A stretch of DNA of 64,000 nt from Rhodopseudomonas sp. BAL398 (GCF_033001325.1 NZ_CP133111.1:372001-436000), one strand, 5' to 3'. Counted from the stretch's first letter, positions 32,157 to 42,151 are shown. The notes: generated by a model not told the origin, from the letters alone. Translations and numbers: made by a program.

Positions 32157-33995
32157 ATGACCACGCAATCCAAGCCGCGACCGACCGCGATGCGCTCGGT
32201 GCTGCCCTTCGTGTTTCGGCACTGGCTGAAGCAGCCGGCCCGAGCCCTCGCGGTCGCCTTCGGGCTGCTCGGCGCCACCGTCGCCGACCTGTTCATGCCG
32301 CTGTTCTCGGGCCATCTGGTCGACGCCGTCACGGCCGGCGCGACCGATCCGACGGCGCGCCGCGCCGCCTTCATCGCCTTCGGAGCGATCGTCGCGCTCG
32401 GGGTGATCTCGGTGGTGATGCGGTTTGCCGGAATGCAGGCGATCGTGCCGTTCACCTTGCGGATCATGTCCGACGTGGCGCGCGAGGCGTTCGCGCGGGT
32501 GCAGCGCTTCTCCACCGAGTGGCACGCCAACAGCTTCGCCGGCTCCACCGTGCGCAAGGTGACACGGGGAATGTGGGCGCTCGATCTGCTCAACGACACG
32601 CTGCTGATGGCGCTGCTGCCGTCGATCGTCGTGCTGGTCGGATCGATGATCCTGCTAGGCCTGCATTGGCCGTCACTGGGCCTGGTGATCGGGATCGGCT
32701 CGCTGGTCTATATCGGGATGACGGTGATGCTGTCGATCCGCGTCATCGCGCCCGCCGCCCGGCTCTCCAATGCGTGGGACACCAGGGTCGGCGGAACGCT
32801 GGCGGATGCGCTGACCTGCAATGCGGTGGTGAAGTCGTTCGGGGCGGAGAGCCGCGAGGACGGACGGCTGGCGCGCGTCATCACGCGCTGGCGGTCGCGG
32901 GTGCTGCGTACCTGGATGCGCTACAACTACACTTCGACCGCGCAACTGGCGGTGCTGCTCTGCGTCCGCGCCGCGGTGATCGGCGGCGCCTTGCTGTTGT
33001 GGATGGCCGGCCGCGCCACGGCGGGCGACGTCACTTTTGTCCTGACCAGCTACTACATCATCCACGCCTATCTGAGCGATGTCGGCATGCACATCAACAA
33101 TCTGCAGCGCTCGGTCAACGACATGGATGAGCTGGTCGCGATCCACGACGAGGCGACGGGCATCGAGGACGCGCCCGGCGCCGCGCCGATTTCGATCCGG
33201 GGTGGCCGCATCGTGTTCGACGACGTCACGTTCCATTATGGCGGCCATCCGACGCCGCTCTATGACGGGTTGTCGGTGGAGATCCGCGCCGGCGAACGGG
33301 TCGGGCTGGTTGGCCGCTCGGGGTCCGGCAAGACCACCTTCGTGAAGCTGATTCAGCGGCTCCACGACGTCAGCGGCGGCCGCATCCTGATCGACGGTCA
33401 GGATATCGCCAAGGTGACGCAGCAATCGCTGCGCAGCCAGATCGCCATCGTGCAGCAGGATCCGATCCTGTTTCACCGCTCGCTGGCCGAGAACATCGCC
33501 TATGGCAGGCCCGGCGCCGGAATGGCGGCGATCCAGCAGGCGGCGGAGCTCGCCAATGCGCATGACTTCATCATGCGGCTGCCGAAGGGCTATGGCACGC
33601 TGGTCGGCGAGCGCGGCGTCAAGCTGTCGGGTGGCGAACGGCAGCGCGTCGCGCTGGCGCGGGCGTTTCTGGCGGACGCGCCGGTGCTGATCCTGGACGA
33701 GGCGACCTCGAGCCTGGATTCGGAATCCGAGGCGCTGATCCAGCAGGCGATGGAGCGGCTGATGAAGGGCCGCACCGCGATCGTGATCGCGCATCGGCTC
33801 TCCACCGTGCGCAGCCTCGATCGGATCCTGGTGTTCGACCACGGCCGGATCGCCGAGCAGGGCACCCACGCCACGCTCGCCGCGCGCGCCGGCGGCATCT
33901 ATCGCGGGTTGTTCGAGCGCCAGGCTATGCAAGTCGAGCAAGCCTTGCAGGGCGAACAGGCTTTGCTGGGCGAAGGCATTGCGGCTGCGGAATGA
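32157..33995 (+). CDS. ABC exporter with fused membrane and ATPase domains
   Basis: This 612-residue half-transporter is of the ABCB/MsbA-like type. Six membrane helices span about 15-320 ('LAVAFGLLGATVADLFMPLF', 'ALLPSIVVLVGSMILLG', 'LLCVRAAVIGGALLLWMAG'). The nucleotide-binding domain runs from about 360-590: Walker A 'GLVGRSGSGKTTFVKLI', Q-loop 'IAIVQQDPILFHRSLAENIA', signature 'LSGGERQRVALARAFLADAP', Walker B 'VLILDEATSSLDSE' and H-loop 'IVIAHRLSTVRSLDRI'. It works as a homodimer or heterodimer. The substrate is unknown. I chose the ATG at 32157 over GTG 32073, because the domain begins shortly after it. A perfect hairpin follows the gene. Confidence 0.9.
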   Translation: MTTQSKPRPTAMRSVLPFVFRHWLKQPARALAVAFGLLGATVADLFMPLFSGHLVDAVTAGATDPTARRAAFIAFGAIVALGVISVVMRFAGMQAIVPFTLRIMSDVAREAFARVQRFSTEWHANSFAGSTVRKVTRGMWALDLLNDTLLMALLPSIVVLVGSMILLGLHWPSLGLVIGIGSLVYIGMTVMLSIRVIAPAARLSNAWDTRVGGTLADALTCNAVVKSFGAESREDGRLARVITRWRSRVLRTWMRYNYTSTAQLAVLLCVRAAVIGGALLLWMAGRATAGDVTFVLTSYYIIHAYLSDVGMHINNLQRSVNDMDELVAIHDEATGIEDAPGAAPISIRGGRIVFDDVTFHYGGHPTPLYDGLSVEIRAGERVGLVGRSGSGKTTFVKLIQRLHDVSGGRILIDGQDIAKVTQQSLRSQIAIVQQDPILFHRSLAENIAYGRPGAGMAAIQQAAELANAHDFIMRLPKGYGTLVGERGVKLSGGERQRVALARAFLADAPVLILDEATSSLDSESEALIQQAMERLMKGRTAIVIAHRLSTVRSLDRILVFDHGRIAEQGTHATLAARAGGIYRGLFERQAMQVEQALQGEQALLGEGIAAAE

Positions 33996-34007
33996 GGTCG
34001 AAACGGG

Positions 34008-34041
34008 CGAGGGGTTCGGCGTGGTGGCGCCGAACCCCTCG
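34008..34041. terminator. Bidirectional terminator hairpin between ABC exporter and rnpB
   Basis: CGAGGGGTTCGGCG (34008-34021) pairs over 14 bp with CGCCGAACCCCTCG (34028-34041), loop TGGTGG. It lies between the stop of the ABC gene (plus) and the 3' end of RNase P RNA (minus). T runs are short on both sides, but stem strength and position favour termination in both directions. Confidence 0.7.
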
Positions 34042-34064
34042 TTGTCTCGCTTGCGCGAATAAGT

Positions 34065-34518
34065 ATCAGCCGGCCTGTAAGCCGGGTTCTGGAGGGCACC
34101 GTACGCTTGCGCGCACGATACGCGACGGCCATTCCTCTGGGACCATGTTTGCACATGGCCTCAAGCAACCTACCCGGACGGTCGAGCTTGACATAGCCCT
34201 GCGGAGTTATCGCCCGAAAGCGAACTGTCCGCGGTGCCGTCCCTATTCGGTCTTGCTCCCGGTGGGGTTTACCATGCCGTCTCCGTTGCCGGACACGCGG
34301 TGCGCTCTTACCGCACCTTTTCACCCTTACTCGCCCCCACCCTGACCCTCCCCCGCAAGCGGGGGAGGGAAGGGTGGGGGAAGCGGTTCGTTCTCTGTGG
34401 CACTTTCCCTGGGGTCGCCCCCGCCGGACGTTATCCGGCACCGTATGTCGATGGAGCCCGGACTTTCCTCCCCCGCAGCCTTTCGACCATAGCGGGAGCG
34501 GCCGTCCGGCCGACTGAT
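34065..34518 (-). ncRNA. rnpB: RNase P RNA (M1 RNA homologue)
   Basis: The minus strand contains the hallmarks of bacterial type A RNase P RNA. GAGGAAAGTCCGGGCTCC (about 34453-34470) is the 5' part of the core P4 helix. Then come CACAGAGAACGAACCG, GGTGAAAAGGTGCGGTAAGA with GCGCACCGC, and a 3' end with AGAACCCGGCTTACAGGCCG. Ends are set by P1: ATCAGTCGGCC at the 5' end pairs with GGCCGGCTGAT at the 3' end. The RNA is the catalytic subunit that matures tRNA 5' ends with protein RnpA. At about 454 nt it is longer than E. coli M1, largely from an extended helix at the P12 position (34334-34380). Confidence 0.95.
34334..34380. repeat. Palindromic element forming an enlarged P12 arm in rnpB
   Basis: CCCCCACCCT...CCCTCCCCCGC and GCGGGGGAGGG...AGGGTGGGGG form a near-perfect 47-base hairpin. 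It lies between the CACAGAGAAC segment and the GGTGAAA segment of the RNA, exactly where E. coli has the short P12 helix. Its G/C-block palindrome resembles dispersed repeats of this bacterial group rather than a typical P12. Confidence 0.75.
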
Positions 34519-34576
34519 GCGCAAGCCATGCGGGCTGCGCGCCGCCGCGTCAAGTCGCGCCGCGGCGGACGCCGGA

Positions 34577-35362
34577 TCAGGAGGCCGCGGACAGGGGCCG
34601 GCTGGAGGTCGGAAACGTCGTCAGCAGGGTCCGCAGCGTCGCCAGGGTCGAGACATCGGCAATGCCGTCGACCTTGGCCGGGCGGAAATGCCGCTGAAAC
34701 GCGGTCACGACCTCTACGGTCTGCGCGTCGAACTTGCCGTTCGGCGTAAGGCCGTAGCCATAATCTGCCAGCGCCTGCTGCAGGGCGCGGACGTCATCGC
34801 CCGTGGCTCCCAGCCGCAATGTATCGCCGCTGACGATCGGGGCGGGATAGACCCATTGGCCGACGCCGGAATTGGCCAGCGCCTCCCAGGGAAATTTCTC
34901 GCCGGGATCCTTCTTGCGCGCCGGCGCCACGTCGGAATGGCCCAGCACGCGGTGGCTCGGCACGCCACGGCGCAGCATGATGCCGCGACACAGCGCGATC
35001 ACCGCGGCGATCTGCCGAAGCGGATAATCCGGATAGCCCCAATCATGGCCGCGGTTGATGATCTCGATTCCGATCGAACATGAGTTGATGTCGTGCTCAC
35101 CGGCCCACAATGCCGAGCCGGCATGCCAGGCTCGGCGGGATTCCGGCACGCATTGCAGGATCCGGCCCTCTTCCAGCACGACGTAATGGGCCGAGACCTC
35201 AGTTCCGGATTTGCACAGCCGCGCCAACGCGCCCTCGACATCGGGCATCCCGGTATAGTGCAGCACGATCATGTCGGGCAGCCGACCCTTGTTGCGCTCG
35301 CCATGGTTCGGCGACGGAATCACGTCGGAGACCACCGAGGAATCAGGGGTGAAGGTCTTCAT
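34577..35362 (-). CDS. N-acetylmuramoyl-L-alanine amidase with peptidoglycan-binding domain (AmpD/AmiD-like)
   Basis: This 261-residue zinc amidase cleaves the bond between (anhydro)MurNAc and L-Ala. The Amidase_2 domain spans about 14-165: 'MIVLHYTGMPDVEGALARLC' with H35, 'AWHAGSALWAGEHDINSCSI' with the catalytic-region Glu100 in 'GIEIINRG', and 'HRVLGHSDVAPARKKDPGEK' with H142 and D152. A C-terminal PG_binding_1 domain (about 185-250) has 'LRLGATGDDVRALQQALADY' and 'GKFDAQTVEVVTAFQRHF'. No signal peptide is seen, so it may be cytosolic and act in wall recycling, while the binding domain recalls periplasmic AmiD. I chose ATG 35360-35362. The longer frame to 35464 lacks domain support. It is divergent from the dcw cluster. 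Confidence 0.9.
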   Translation of the reverse strand: MKTFTPDSSVVSDVIPSPNHGERNKGRLPDMIVLHYTGMPDVEGALARLCKSGTEVSAHYVVLEEGRILQCVPESRRAWHAGSALWAGEHDINSCSIGIEIINRGHDWGYPDYPLRQIAAVIALCRGIMLRRGVPSHRVLGHSDVAPARKKDPGEKFPWEALANSGVGQWVYPAPIVSGDTLRLGATGDDVRALQQALADYGYGLTPNGKFDAQTVEVVTAFQRHFRPAKVDGIADVSTLATLRTLLTTFPTSSRPLSAAS

Positions 35363-35987
35363 ATCGGTTATGCCCTTCGGCAAAGGGAGGGCACGTCGAC
35401 GCTTCGACTCAAAACCAGCAGACGCGAACGGACCTAACAGCATCGGACATCTCAAACCGGGCAAGAGCGCGGCGACGGCGCTGATGCGCCGAGCCTCTGC
35501 AACGCTGCACTATCCGGGGCTGCTCCGGCCCGTGCAACAATCCCATGACACGGTTTCGCCATTTTCTGTGGACTGTGGGAATGACGCATCACCCCGTTAC
35601 CATGCCGAAGCCCAGCGGTCGGGACATTGCGGAGAATCCTCCGCTCATCGTCAACGTTTTCTTAAGGCTAAGCGCCGTTACTGAGTGGTGAACGGCCGCA
35701 CCGAAAGGGGCGGTCAAGGTTCCATTTGACGCTCAAAACCAATGGCGAACCATCCCAATCCACGCCGAAGGCCGGATGTACCAGCTGGTCGCGTGGGTGG
35801 GCCGAAGGTTGCTTTGAACGGAACCATCCATCCCGCCTTGCGGCGGCTGCTCGCCGCGAAGGTCCGGGCGATGCGCGGAGATCTGAAGCTAAATGGGCCT
35901 GTTCGAATCCACGCCGATCCTGCACCGCGCTGCCCCGGCCGGCGGCTGGCGCAGGGCTGCGGCCGGCGCGCAAGGAGCGCGTGGCTG
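35363..35987. other. Long intergenic region upstream of rsmH
   Basis: This 625-base gap lies before the first recognised dcw gene. I expected mraZ here but find no frame with its 'D-A-K-G-R' motifs in any of the six frames. The stretch around 35585-35720 is AT-richer and probably carries the amidase promoter and the dcw promoter. A frame open from 35742 in register with rsmH is Arg/Pro-rich and unlike the family N-terminus. No RNA gene or repeat was recognised. Confidence 0.5.
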
Positions 35988-36980
35988 ATGTCGAGCGCGC
36001 CCCGCCACATCCCCGTGCTTGGCCGCGAAGCGGTGGACCTGCTCGCGCCGCGCGATGGCGGCGTCTATGTCGACGCCACCTTCGGCGCCGGCGGCTATTC
36101 CCGCATGATCCTCGATACAGCCGAGACCCGGGTGATCGGGATTGACCGGGATCGCAGCGCGATCGCCGGCGGGTTCGATCTGGTCGATCGGGCCGACGGG
36201 CGCCTGACGCTGGTCGAAGACCGCTTCTCCAATCTGGCCGAAGTCTGCGCCGCCCAGGGCGTCGCTGCGGTCGACGGCGTGGTGATGGATGTGGGGATCT
36301 CGTCGATGCAGGTCGACGAGGCCGAACGTGGCTTTTCATTTCGTCTCGACGGCCCGCTCGATATGCGGATGAGCCAGCATGGCCCGAGCGCCGCCGATGT
36401 CGTGGCCAGGGCCTCGGAGGCCGATCTCGCCAACATCATCTATATTTTCGGCGAGGAACGCTATTCGCGCCAGATCGCCAAGGCGATCGTCGCGGCGCGC
36501 GCCGAAGCGCCGATCACCACCACGCTGGCGCTGGCCGAGATCGTCGGCAAGGTGGTGTGGGCCAAGCCTGGCGAAATCCATCCAGCGACGCGGACGTTTC
36601 AGGCGCTGCGGATCTTCGTCAATGAAGAACTCGACGAATTGCATCTGGCGCTGGCGGCGGCGGAGCATGTGCTGAAACCGGGCGGCCGGCTCGCCGTGGT
36701 GTCGTTCCACTCGCTGGAAGACCGCATCGTCAAGAATTTCCTGGTCGCGCGCGGCAAGACCGGCGGCGGCTCGCGCCATCTGCCGGAACTGGCGCAGACG
36801 GCGCCCAGCTTCGCCATTCTGACCAAACGCCCGGTGATCGCCGGGGCGCAGGAGATCGGCGCCAATCCGCGCGCGCGCTCGGCCAAGCTGCGCGCCGCCG
36901 AACGCACCCAGGCGCCGGCGCACGATTTCGACACGCTGCCGGCCTGGCCGAAACTGGCCGACGTGATGAGGGGAGGCTGA
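35988..36980 (+). CDS. rsmH: 16S rRNA m4C1402 methyltransferase
   Basis: This 330-residue SAM-dependent enzyme N4-methylates C1402 of 16S rRNA (formerly MraW). The N-terminus '[20 protein letters not shown]' is diagnostic. SAM motif I is '[16 protein letters not shown]' and '[11 protein letters not shown]' is the adenosine-contact strand. '[20 protein letters not shown]' and '[14 protein letters not shown]' are signatures, and the C-terminal '[18 protein letters not shown]' completes the fold. The start at ATG 35988 fits the family length, and AAGGAG lies 10 bases upstream. It opens the dcw operon and is followed after 2 bases by ftsL. Confidence 0.96.
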   Translation: MSSAPRHIPVLGREAVDLLAPRDGGVYVDATFGAGGYSRMILDTAETRVIGIDRDRSAIAGGFDLVDRADGRLTLVEDRFSNLAEVCAAQGVAAVDGVVMDVGISSMQVDEAERGFSFRLDGPLDMRMSQHGPSAADVVARASEADLANIIYIFGEERYSRQIAKAIVAARAEAPITTTLALAEIVGKVVWAKPGEIHPATRTFQALRIFVNEELDELHLALAAAEHVLKPGGRLAVVSFHSLEDRIVKNFLVARGKTGGGSRHLPELAQTAPSFAILTKRPVIAGAQEIGANPRARSAKLRAAERTQAPAHDFDTLPAWPKLADVMRGG

Positions 36981-36982
36981 TC

Positions 36983-37363
36983 ATGCGCATCATCCATTTC
37001 CTCGTCATCGGCATGCTGGTGTTCGCGGCCGCCTATGTCTACCGGATCAAGATGGAATCGACGTTCCGCACCGAGCGGGTGCAGCGGCTGCGCGCCGACG
37101 TGCGCGTGCAGCGCGAGGCGATCGCCACGCTGCGCGCCGAATGGGCCAAGCTCGATGCGCCGATGCGGCTGCAAGGCCTGGCCGAACGGCATCTGAAGCT
37201 CAGGCCGATCGACGCCCGGCAGTTCGATTCGTTGAAGAACCTGCCGGAACGGCCGCCCAGCATCGTCAATCCCGGCGATCCCGATCCGATCGGTGCGATG
37301 ATCGAGACCATCGACCCCGACATCATCACCGGCTCGCTGCCGGCGCCGGAGGTTGCGCATTGA
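36983..37363 (+). CDS. ftsL: Cell division protein FtsL
   Basis: This 126-residue bitopic protein has a short cytosolic start, a membrane helix 'IIHFLVIGMLVFAAAYVYRI' (about 3-22) and a periplasmic coiled coil 'ERVQRLRADVRVQREAIATL', then 'DAPMRLQGLAERHLKLRPID', which matches the FtsL L-A-x-x-x-L-x-L-x-P ending of the domain. FtsL forms the FtsQLB subcomplex and activates FtsWI at the septum. Assignment rests on position between rsmH and ftsI plus topology, since sequence conservation in FtsL is always weak. GGAGG lies 7 bases before the ATG. Its stop overlaps the ftsI start. Confidence 0.88.
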   Translation: MRIIHFLVIGMLVFAAAYVYRIKMESTFRTERVQRLRADVRVQREAIATLRAEWAKLDAPMRLQGLAERHLKLRPIDARQFDSLKNLPERPPSIVNPGDPDPIGAMIETIDPDIITGSLPAPEVAH

Positions 37364-39114
37364 CCGATCAAGTCATCCCGCTTGCGGGTCATCACGTGCC
37401 ATGGCGGCAGCGGCTGATCCGCAGCCTGCTGTACGGCAAGGACGTCGATCGTCACGTCAAGGCGCGCGTCCGCGTCGGCTTTGCGATAGTCGCATTCGCG
37501 GCGATCTACGGCGTAATCGCGTTCCGGCTGGTGACGCTGGCGGTGATCGGCGACGCGCATGGCGCGCGGCGGACCTCCTCGCAGGACGCCATCGCCACGG
37601 CGCGACCGGATATCGTCGACCGCAACGGTGAAATTCTCGCCACCGACGTCAAGGTGCCCTCGCTGTTCAGCGAGCCGCGCCGCATCATCGACAAGGACGA
37701 GGCGATCGAATTGTTGACCGCGACGCTGCCGGATCTCGACACGCCTGAGGTCCGCGAGCGGCTGTCGTCGAAAAAGGGCTTCGCCTGGCTCAAGCGCGAA
37801 ATCACGCCCAAGCAGCAGCACGACATTCACAAGCTCGGGATTCCGGGAATCGGCTTTCTGCGCGAGAACAAGCGGGTCTATCCCGCCGGCCGCGCGGCGT
37901 CGCATATTGTCGGCCTCGTCAATATCGACAACCAGGGCATCGCCGGCCTGGAACGCTGGCTCGATACCAACGGCCTCGCCGATCTGCACCGCGCCGGCTT
38001 TGCCAGCGACCGGCTGCAGAAGCCGGTCGAGCTCGCGGTCGATTTGCGCGTCGAGCACGCGCTGCGCGACGAATTGCTCAAGGCCAAGGAGAAGTACAGC
38101 GCCAAGGCGGCGTCCGGTCTGGTCTCCAACGTCAACACCGGCGAGATCGTCGCGATGGTGTCGCTGCCGGATTTCGACCCCAACGATCCGCAACAAGCCA
38201 ACGACCCCGACCGCATCAACCGGCTGACCACCGGCGTCTACGAGATGGGATCGACCTTCAAGACGCTGACGCTGGCGATGGCGCTGGATTCCGGCAAGGC
38301 CACGCTGAACTCGTTATACGACGTCCGCAGCGCCCTGCGGTACGGCCGGTTCACGATTCACGACGATCATCATCTCGGCCGTTCGATCACCTTGTCGGAA
38401 GTCTTCACATACTCGTCCAATATCGGCGCGGCGAAGATCGCGCTGGCGCAGGGCGTCGAGGCGCACAAGGCGTTCCTGAAGAAGGTCGGTCAGATGGATC
38501 GGCTGCGCACCGAACTGCCGGAGAGCGCCTCGCCGATCGTGCCGAAACACTGGGGCGAACTCAACACCATCACCATCGCTTTCGGTCACGGCATCGCGGT
38601 GGCGCCGCTGCAGGCGGTGATGGGCATCAACGCGATGATCAATGGCGGTTATCTGATCCCGCCGACCTTCCTCAAGCGGACCGAGGAGGAAGCGCGGAAG
38701 GATGGCAAGATCGTCATCAAGAAGGAGACCAGCGACAAGATCCGCTATCTGATGCGGCTGAATGCCGAGGTCGGCACCGCCCGGCAGGCCGATGCGTTGT
38801 GCAAGGGCTATTATATCGGCGGCAAGACCGGCACCGCCGAAAAGGTCATCAACGGCCGCTATTCGAAGAAGAGGGTTTTGAATTCCTTCACCGCGATCCT
38901 GCCGGCGGATAATCCCCAGTTCCAGGTGCTGGTGATGCTCGACGAGCCGCAGGCGCTGCCCGAGACCCATGGTTTCATCACCTCGGGCTGGAACGCGGTG
39001 CCGACCGGCGGCAAGGTGATCGCGCGCATCGCGCCGCTGTTGGGGATCGAGCCGCGGTTCGATCTGCCGCCGCCCGACCGCCTTATTCTTGCGGCATCGA
39101 AGGAATCCCGCTAG
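37360..39114 (+). CDS. ftsI: Septal peptidoglycan transpeptidase FtsI (PBP3)
   Basis: This 584-residue class B penicillin-binding protein has a single N-terminal membrane helix (about 38-62). The pedestal domain is '[20 protein letters not shown]' with '[20 protein letters not shown]'. The transpeptidase has S298-T-F-K301 ('[14 protein letters not shown]'), S352-S-N354 ('[14 protein letters not shown]') and K489-T-G491 ('[11 protein letters not shown]'). It crosslinks septal peptidoglycan with FtsW. I chose the TTG at 37360, which overlaps the ftsL stop (TTGA), has GGAGG 7 bases upstream and gives '[10 protein letters not shown]'. The open frame upstream runs through ftsL and is not coding. 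Confidence 0.95.
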   Translation: MTDQVIPLAGHHVPWRQRLIRSLLYGKDVDRHVKARVRVGFAIVAFAAIYGVIAFRLVTLAVIGDAHGARRTSSQDAIATARPDIVDRNGEILATDVKVPSLFSEPRRIIDKDEAIELLTATLPDLDTPEVRERLSSKKGFAWLKREITPKQQHDIHKLGIPGIGFLRENKRVYPAGRAASHIVGLVNIDNQGIAGLERWLDTNGLADLHRAGFASDRLQKPVELAVDLRVEHALRDELLKAKEKYSAKAASGLVSNVNTGEIVAMVSLPDFDPNDPQQANDPDRINRLTTGVYEMGSTFKTLTLAMALDSGKATLNSLYDVRSALRYGRFTIHDDHHLGRSITLSEVFTYSSNIGAAKIALAQGVEAHKAFLKKVGQMDRLRTELPESASPIVPKHWGELNTITIAFGHGIAVAPLQAVMGINAMINGGYLIPPTFLKRTEEEARKDGKIVIKKETSDKIRYLMRLNAEVGTARQADALCKGYYIGGKTGTAEKVINGRYSKKRVLNSFTAILPADNPQFQVLVMLDEPQALPETHGFITSGWNAVPTGGKVIARIAPLLGIEPRFDLPPPDRLILAASKESR

Positions 39115-39214
39115 GCGACGCCGCGCCGCGCAAGCTGTTGCGTCGACATCGGATTGGGTTAAAAGCCCCGGAATTGTTGTCATTCGTATTGTCCGACAGG
39201 TTGGACCACCGACG

Positions 39215-40705
39215 ATGAAGCTCCGCGATCTTTTCAGCGACGAAGTCGGATTCGACGCGCAGGCTGCCGAACTCGGCATTGCCGGATCTGGCCTTGCCGA
39301 TCTGGCCGTGACCGGGCTTGCCGTCGACAGCCGCGCGGTGCGCCCCGGCGATGTGTTCTTCGCGCTGTCCGGCGCCAAGACCGACGGCGCGCATTTCATC
39401 GGTCAGGCGATCGCTTCCGGCGCCGTTGCGGTGGTCGGCGAGCAGCGGCCCGGCGGCGAGCTCGGCGCGCCCTTCGTCACCGTGCCCAATCCGCGCCGCG
39501 CGCTGGCGCTGGCGGCGGCGCAAGTCTTCTCCAGACAGCCCGCCACCATCGCGGCGGTCACCGGCACCAGCGGCAAGACCTCGGTCGCCGCTTTCACCCG
39601 GCAGATCTGGCAGCGTCTCGGCTACGCTTCGGCCAGCATCGGCACCATCGGCCTGGTGACGCCGACCCGCGACGTCTATGGCTCGCTGACCACGCCCGAT
39701 CCGATTGCGCTGCATCGCGCGCTCGACGAGATCGCCGGCGAGGGCGTCACCCATCTGGCGCTGGAGGCGTCGTCGCACGGCCTCGATCAGTTCCGCCTCG
39801 ACGGCGTCCGCGTCGCCGCCGGCGGCTTCACCAATCTGTCGCGCGATCACATGGACTATCATCGCGACGTCGCGCACTACCTCGCCGCCAAGCTGCGGCT
39901 GTTCAAGGATCTGGTGGTGGAGGGCGGCGGCGCGGTGATCTCGGCGGATCATGATTGCGCCAAGGCGGTGATCGACGCCGCCACCGCGCGCAAGCTGCGC
40001 ATCATGATGGTCGGCCGCAACGGCGACGGCGGTGCCGACGGCATCCGCCTGGTCGAGGCGGTGATCGACGGCTTCGCCCAGAAGCTGACGCTCGAACATC
40101 GCGGGGAAATGCGCGCGGTGCATCTGCCGCTGGTCGGCGAGTTTCAGATCGAGAATGCGCTGGTCGCCGCCGGCCTGGCGATCGTCACCGGCGGCGATCC
40201 CGACCAGGTGTTCGCGGCGCTCGACCATCTCGAGGGCGCCAAGGGGCGGCTCGAACGGGTCGGCGATTGCCGCGGCGCGCCGGTGTTCGTCGACTACGCG
40301 CACAAGCCCGACGCGCTGGCCAAGGCGTTGCAGGCGCTGCGGCCTTACGCACAGCGCCGGCTGGTGGTGGTGTTCGGCGCCGGCGGTGACCGCGATTCCG
40401 GCAAGCGGCCGCTGATGGGCGCGATCGCCGCCGACAACGCCGATACGGTGATCGTCACCGACGACAATCCGCGCTCTGAAAACCCCGCCGACATCCGCGC
40501 CGCGATCCTGGCGGCCGCCCCCGGCGCCCGCGAGATCGGAGACCGCGCCGAGGCGATCCGGGTGGCGATCGCGGGGCTAGTGCCCGGTGACGCGCTGCTG
40601 ATCGCCGGCAAGGGTCACGAGACCGGCCAGATCGTGGCCGACCGCGTGCTGCCGTTCAGCGATCACGAGGCCGCCGCGGCGGCGCTGTCGGCGTGCGCCG
40701 CATGA
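39215..40705 (+). CDS. murE: UDP-MurNAc-L-Ala-D-Glu:meso-diaminopimelate ligase
   Basis: This 496-residue cytosolic Mur ligase adds meso-diaminopimelate to UDP-MurNAc-dipeptide. The N-terminal domain carries 'LAVDSRAVRPGDVFFALSG'. The ATP site is 'IAAVTGTSGKTSVAAF' (about 111-126). 'SSHGLDQFRLDGV' is conserved, and 'IVTDDNPRSENPADI' holds the D-N-P-R motif that selects meso-DAP rather than Lys. 'VFVDYAHKPDALAKAL' is the MurE/F-type H motif. The start is ATG 39215, 100 bases after ftsI, the largest gap in this part of the operon. It overlaps murF by ATGA. Confidence 0.97.
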   Translation: MKLRDLFSDEVGFDAQAAELGIAGSGLADLAVTGLAVDSRAVRPGDVFFALSGAKTDGAHFIGQAIASGAVAVVGEQRPGGELGAPFVTVPNPRRALALAAAQVFSRQPATIAAVTGTSGKTSVAAFTRQIWQRLGYASASIGTIGLVTPTRDVYGSLTTPDPIALHRALDEIAGEGVTHLALEASSHGLDQFRLDGVRVAAGGFTNLSRDHMDYHRDVAHYLAAKLRLFKDLVVEGGGAVISADHDCAKAVIDAATARKLRIMMVGRNGDGGADGIRLVEAVIDGFAQKLTLEHRGEMRAVHLPLVGEFQIENALVAAGLAIVTGGDPDQVFAALDHLEGAKGRLERVGDCRGAPVFVDYAHKPDALAKALQALRPYAQRRLVVVFGAGGDRDSGKRPLMGAIAADNADTVIVTDDNPRSENPADIRAAILAAAPGAREIGDRAEAIRVAIAGLVPGDALLIAGKGHETGQIVADRVLPFSDHEAAAAALSACAA

Positions 40706-42141
40706 GCACGCAACCGCTCTGGACCCTGGACGCCATGGCGCAGGCGATGAACGCCACGCGCAACGGCGCGTTGCCGGCCGACATCTTCGGCATTTCGATC
40801 GACAGCCGCACCCTGGCGCCGGGCGATGCTTACTTCGCGATCAAGGGCGACATCCACGACGGCCATGATTTCGTCGCCGCAGCATTACAGGCCGGCGCCG
40901 CGCTCGCCGTCGTCGCAAAAGCCCAGCGCGACAAATTCGCCGCCGATGCGCGGCTGCTGATCGTCGACGACGTGCTCGCCGCGCTGGTCGATCTGGCGCG
41001 CGCCTCGCGGGCGCGGCTCGAGGCGCGCGTGATCGCGGTCACCGGCTCGGTCGGCAAGACCTCGACGAAGGAAGCGCTGCGCGGCGTGCTCGGCAGTCAG
41101 GGCGAAACCCACGCCTCGGTGGCGTCGTTCAACAATCATTGGGGCGTGCCGCTGTCGCTGGCGCGCTGCCCGGCCAGCGTCAAATTCGCGGTGTTCGAGA
41201 TCGGCATGAACCATGCCGGCGAGATCGAACCGCTGGTCAAGCTGGTGCGGCCTCATGTCGCGGTGATCACCACGGTCGAGCCGGTGCATCTGGAATTCTT
41301 CGCCGGGATCGAAGCGATCGCCGATGCCAAGGCGGAGATTTTCCAAGGCCTCGAGCCCGGCGGCGTCGCGGTGCTCAACCGCGACAATTCGCAATTCGCC
41401 CGGCTGCGCAAAAGCGCCAAAAAGGCCAAGGTCGGCCGCATCGTCTCGTTCGGCGCCAACGCCAAGGCCGATGCCCGGCTGATCGAATTGTCGCTGCATT
41501 CGGACCGCTCCGCGATCCATGCCGATATTCTGGGCCACGACGTCACCTACAAGCTCGCCATCCCGGGCCGCCACATCGCCATCAATTCGTTGGCGGCGCT
41601 GGCGGCGGCGCAATTGGTGGGTGCCGATCTGGCGCTGGCGGCGCTGGCGCTGTCGCAGGTGCGGCCCGCCGCCGGCCGTGGCGTCCGCCGCGCGCTGGAG
41701 TTCGACGATGGCGAGGCCACGCTGATCGACGAGAGCTACAACGCCAATCCGGCCTCGATGGCGGCGGCGCTGGAGGTCCTCGGCCATACGGCGATCGGGC
41801 CGCAGGGGCGGCGGATCGCGGTGCTCGGCGACATGCTGGAACTCGGCCCGACCTCGGCCGAATTGCATCGCAGCCTTGCCGAAACGGTGCAGGCCCACGC
41901 GGTCGATACGGTATTTTGCTGCGGGCCGATGATGCGCAATTTGTGGGACGCCCTTTCCTCCGGAAAGCGGGGCGGCTATGCAGGGAGTTCAGCCGAACTC
42001 GAATCGCAGGTTGTCGCGGCGATCCGCGCCGGCGACGTCATCATGGTCAAGGGCTCGCTCGGCTCGCGGATGAAAACCATTGTTACCGCGCTGGAGAAGC
42101 GCTTTCCCGGCAAGTCCGCGCTCGACAACGTCGCGGTGTAA
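40702..42141 (+). CDS. murF: UDP-MurNAc-tripeptide:D-Ala-D-Ala ligase
   Basis: This 479-residue Mur ligase adds the D-Ala-D-Ala made by Ddl and completes the UDP-MurNAc-pentapeptide. '[20 protein letters not shown]' is the N-terminal substrate domain. The P-loop is '[20 protein letters not shown]'. '[20 protein letters not shown]' and '[17 protein letters not shown]' are MurF-specific, and '[20 protein letters not shown]' marks the C-terminal domain. The start codon ATG 40702 overlaps the murE stop (ATGA). It is cytosolic. It is followed by mraY after 10 bases. Confidence 0.97.
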   Translation: MSTQPLWTLDAMAQAMNATRNGALPADIFGISIDSRTLAPGDAYFAIKGDIHDGHDFVAAALQAGAALAVVAKAQRDKFAADARLLIVDDVLAALVDLARASRARLEARVIAVTGSVGKTSTKEALRGVLGSQGETHASVASFNNHWGVPLSLARCPASVKFAVFEIGMNHAGEIEPLVKLVRPHVAVITTVEPVHLEFFAGIEAIADAKAEIFQGLEPGGVAVLNRDNSQFARLRKSAKKAKVGRIVSFGANAKADARLIELSLHSDRSAIHADILGHDVTYKLAIPGRHIAINSLAALAAAQLVGADLALAALALSQVRPAAGRGVRRALEFDDGEATLIDESYNANPASMAAALEVLGHTAIGPQGRRIAVLGDMLELGPTSAELHRSLAETVQAHAVDTVFCCGPMMRNLWDALSSGKRGGYAGSSAELESQVVAAIRAGDVIMVKGSLGSRMKTIVTALEKRFPGKSALDNVAV

Positions 42142-42151
42142 GGCAGATCGA

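Noticed and set aside
32673-34154. Minus-strand frame of 493 codons opposite the ABC exporter
   Set aside because: Antisense of Walker A, signature and Walker B coding sequence. It also runs into the rnpB 3' end.
34334-34380. Strong GC hairpin first read as a terminator
   Set aside because: It lies inside the RNase P RNA at the P12 position and has no T run.
35742-35987. In-frame N-terminal extension of rsmH, tested as mraZ or a fused domain
   Set aside because: Arg/Pro-rich, no MraZ motif, and RsmH homology begins only at the ATG at 35988.
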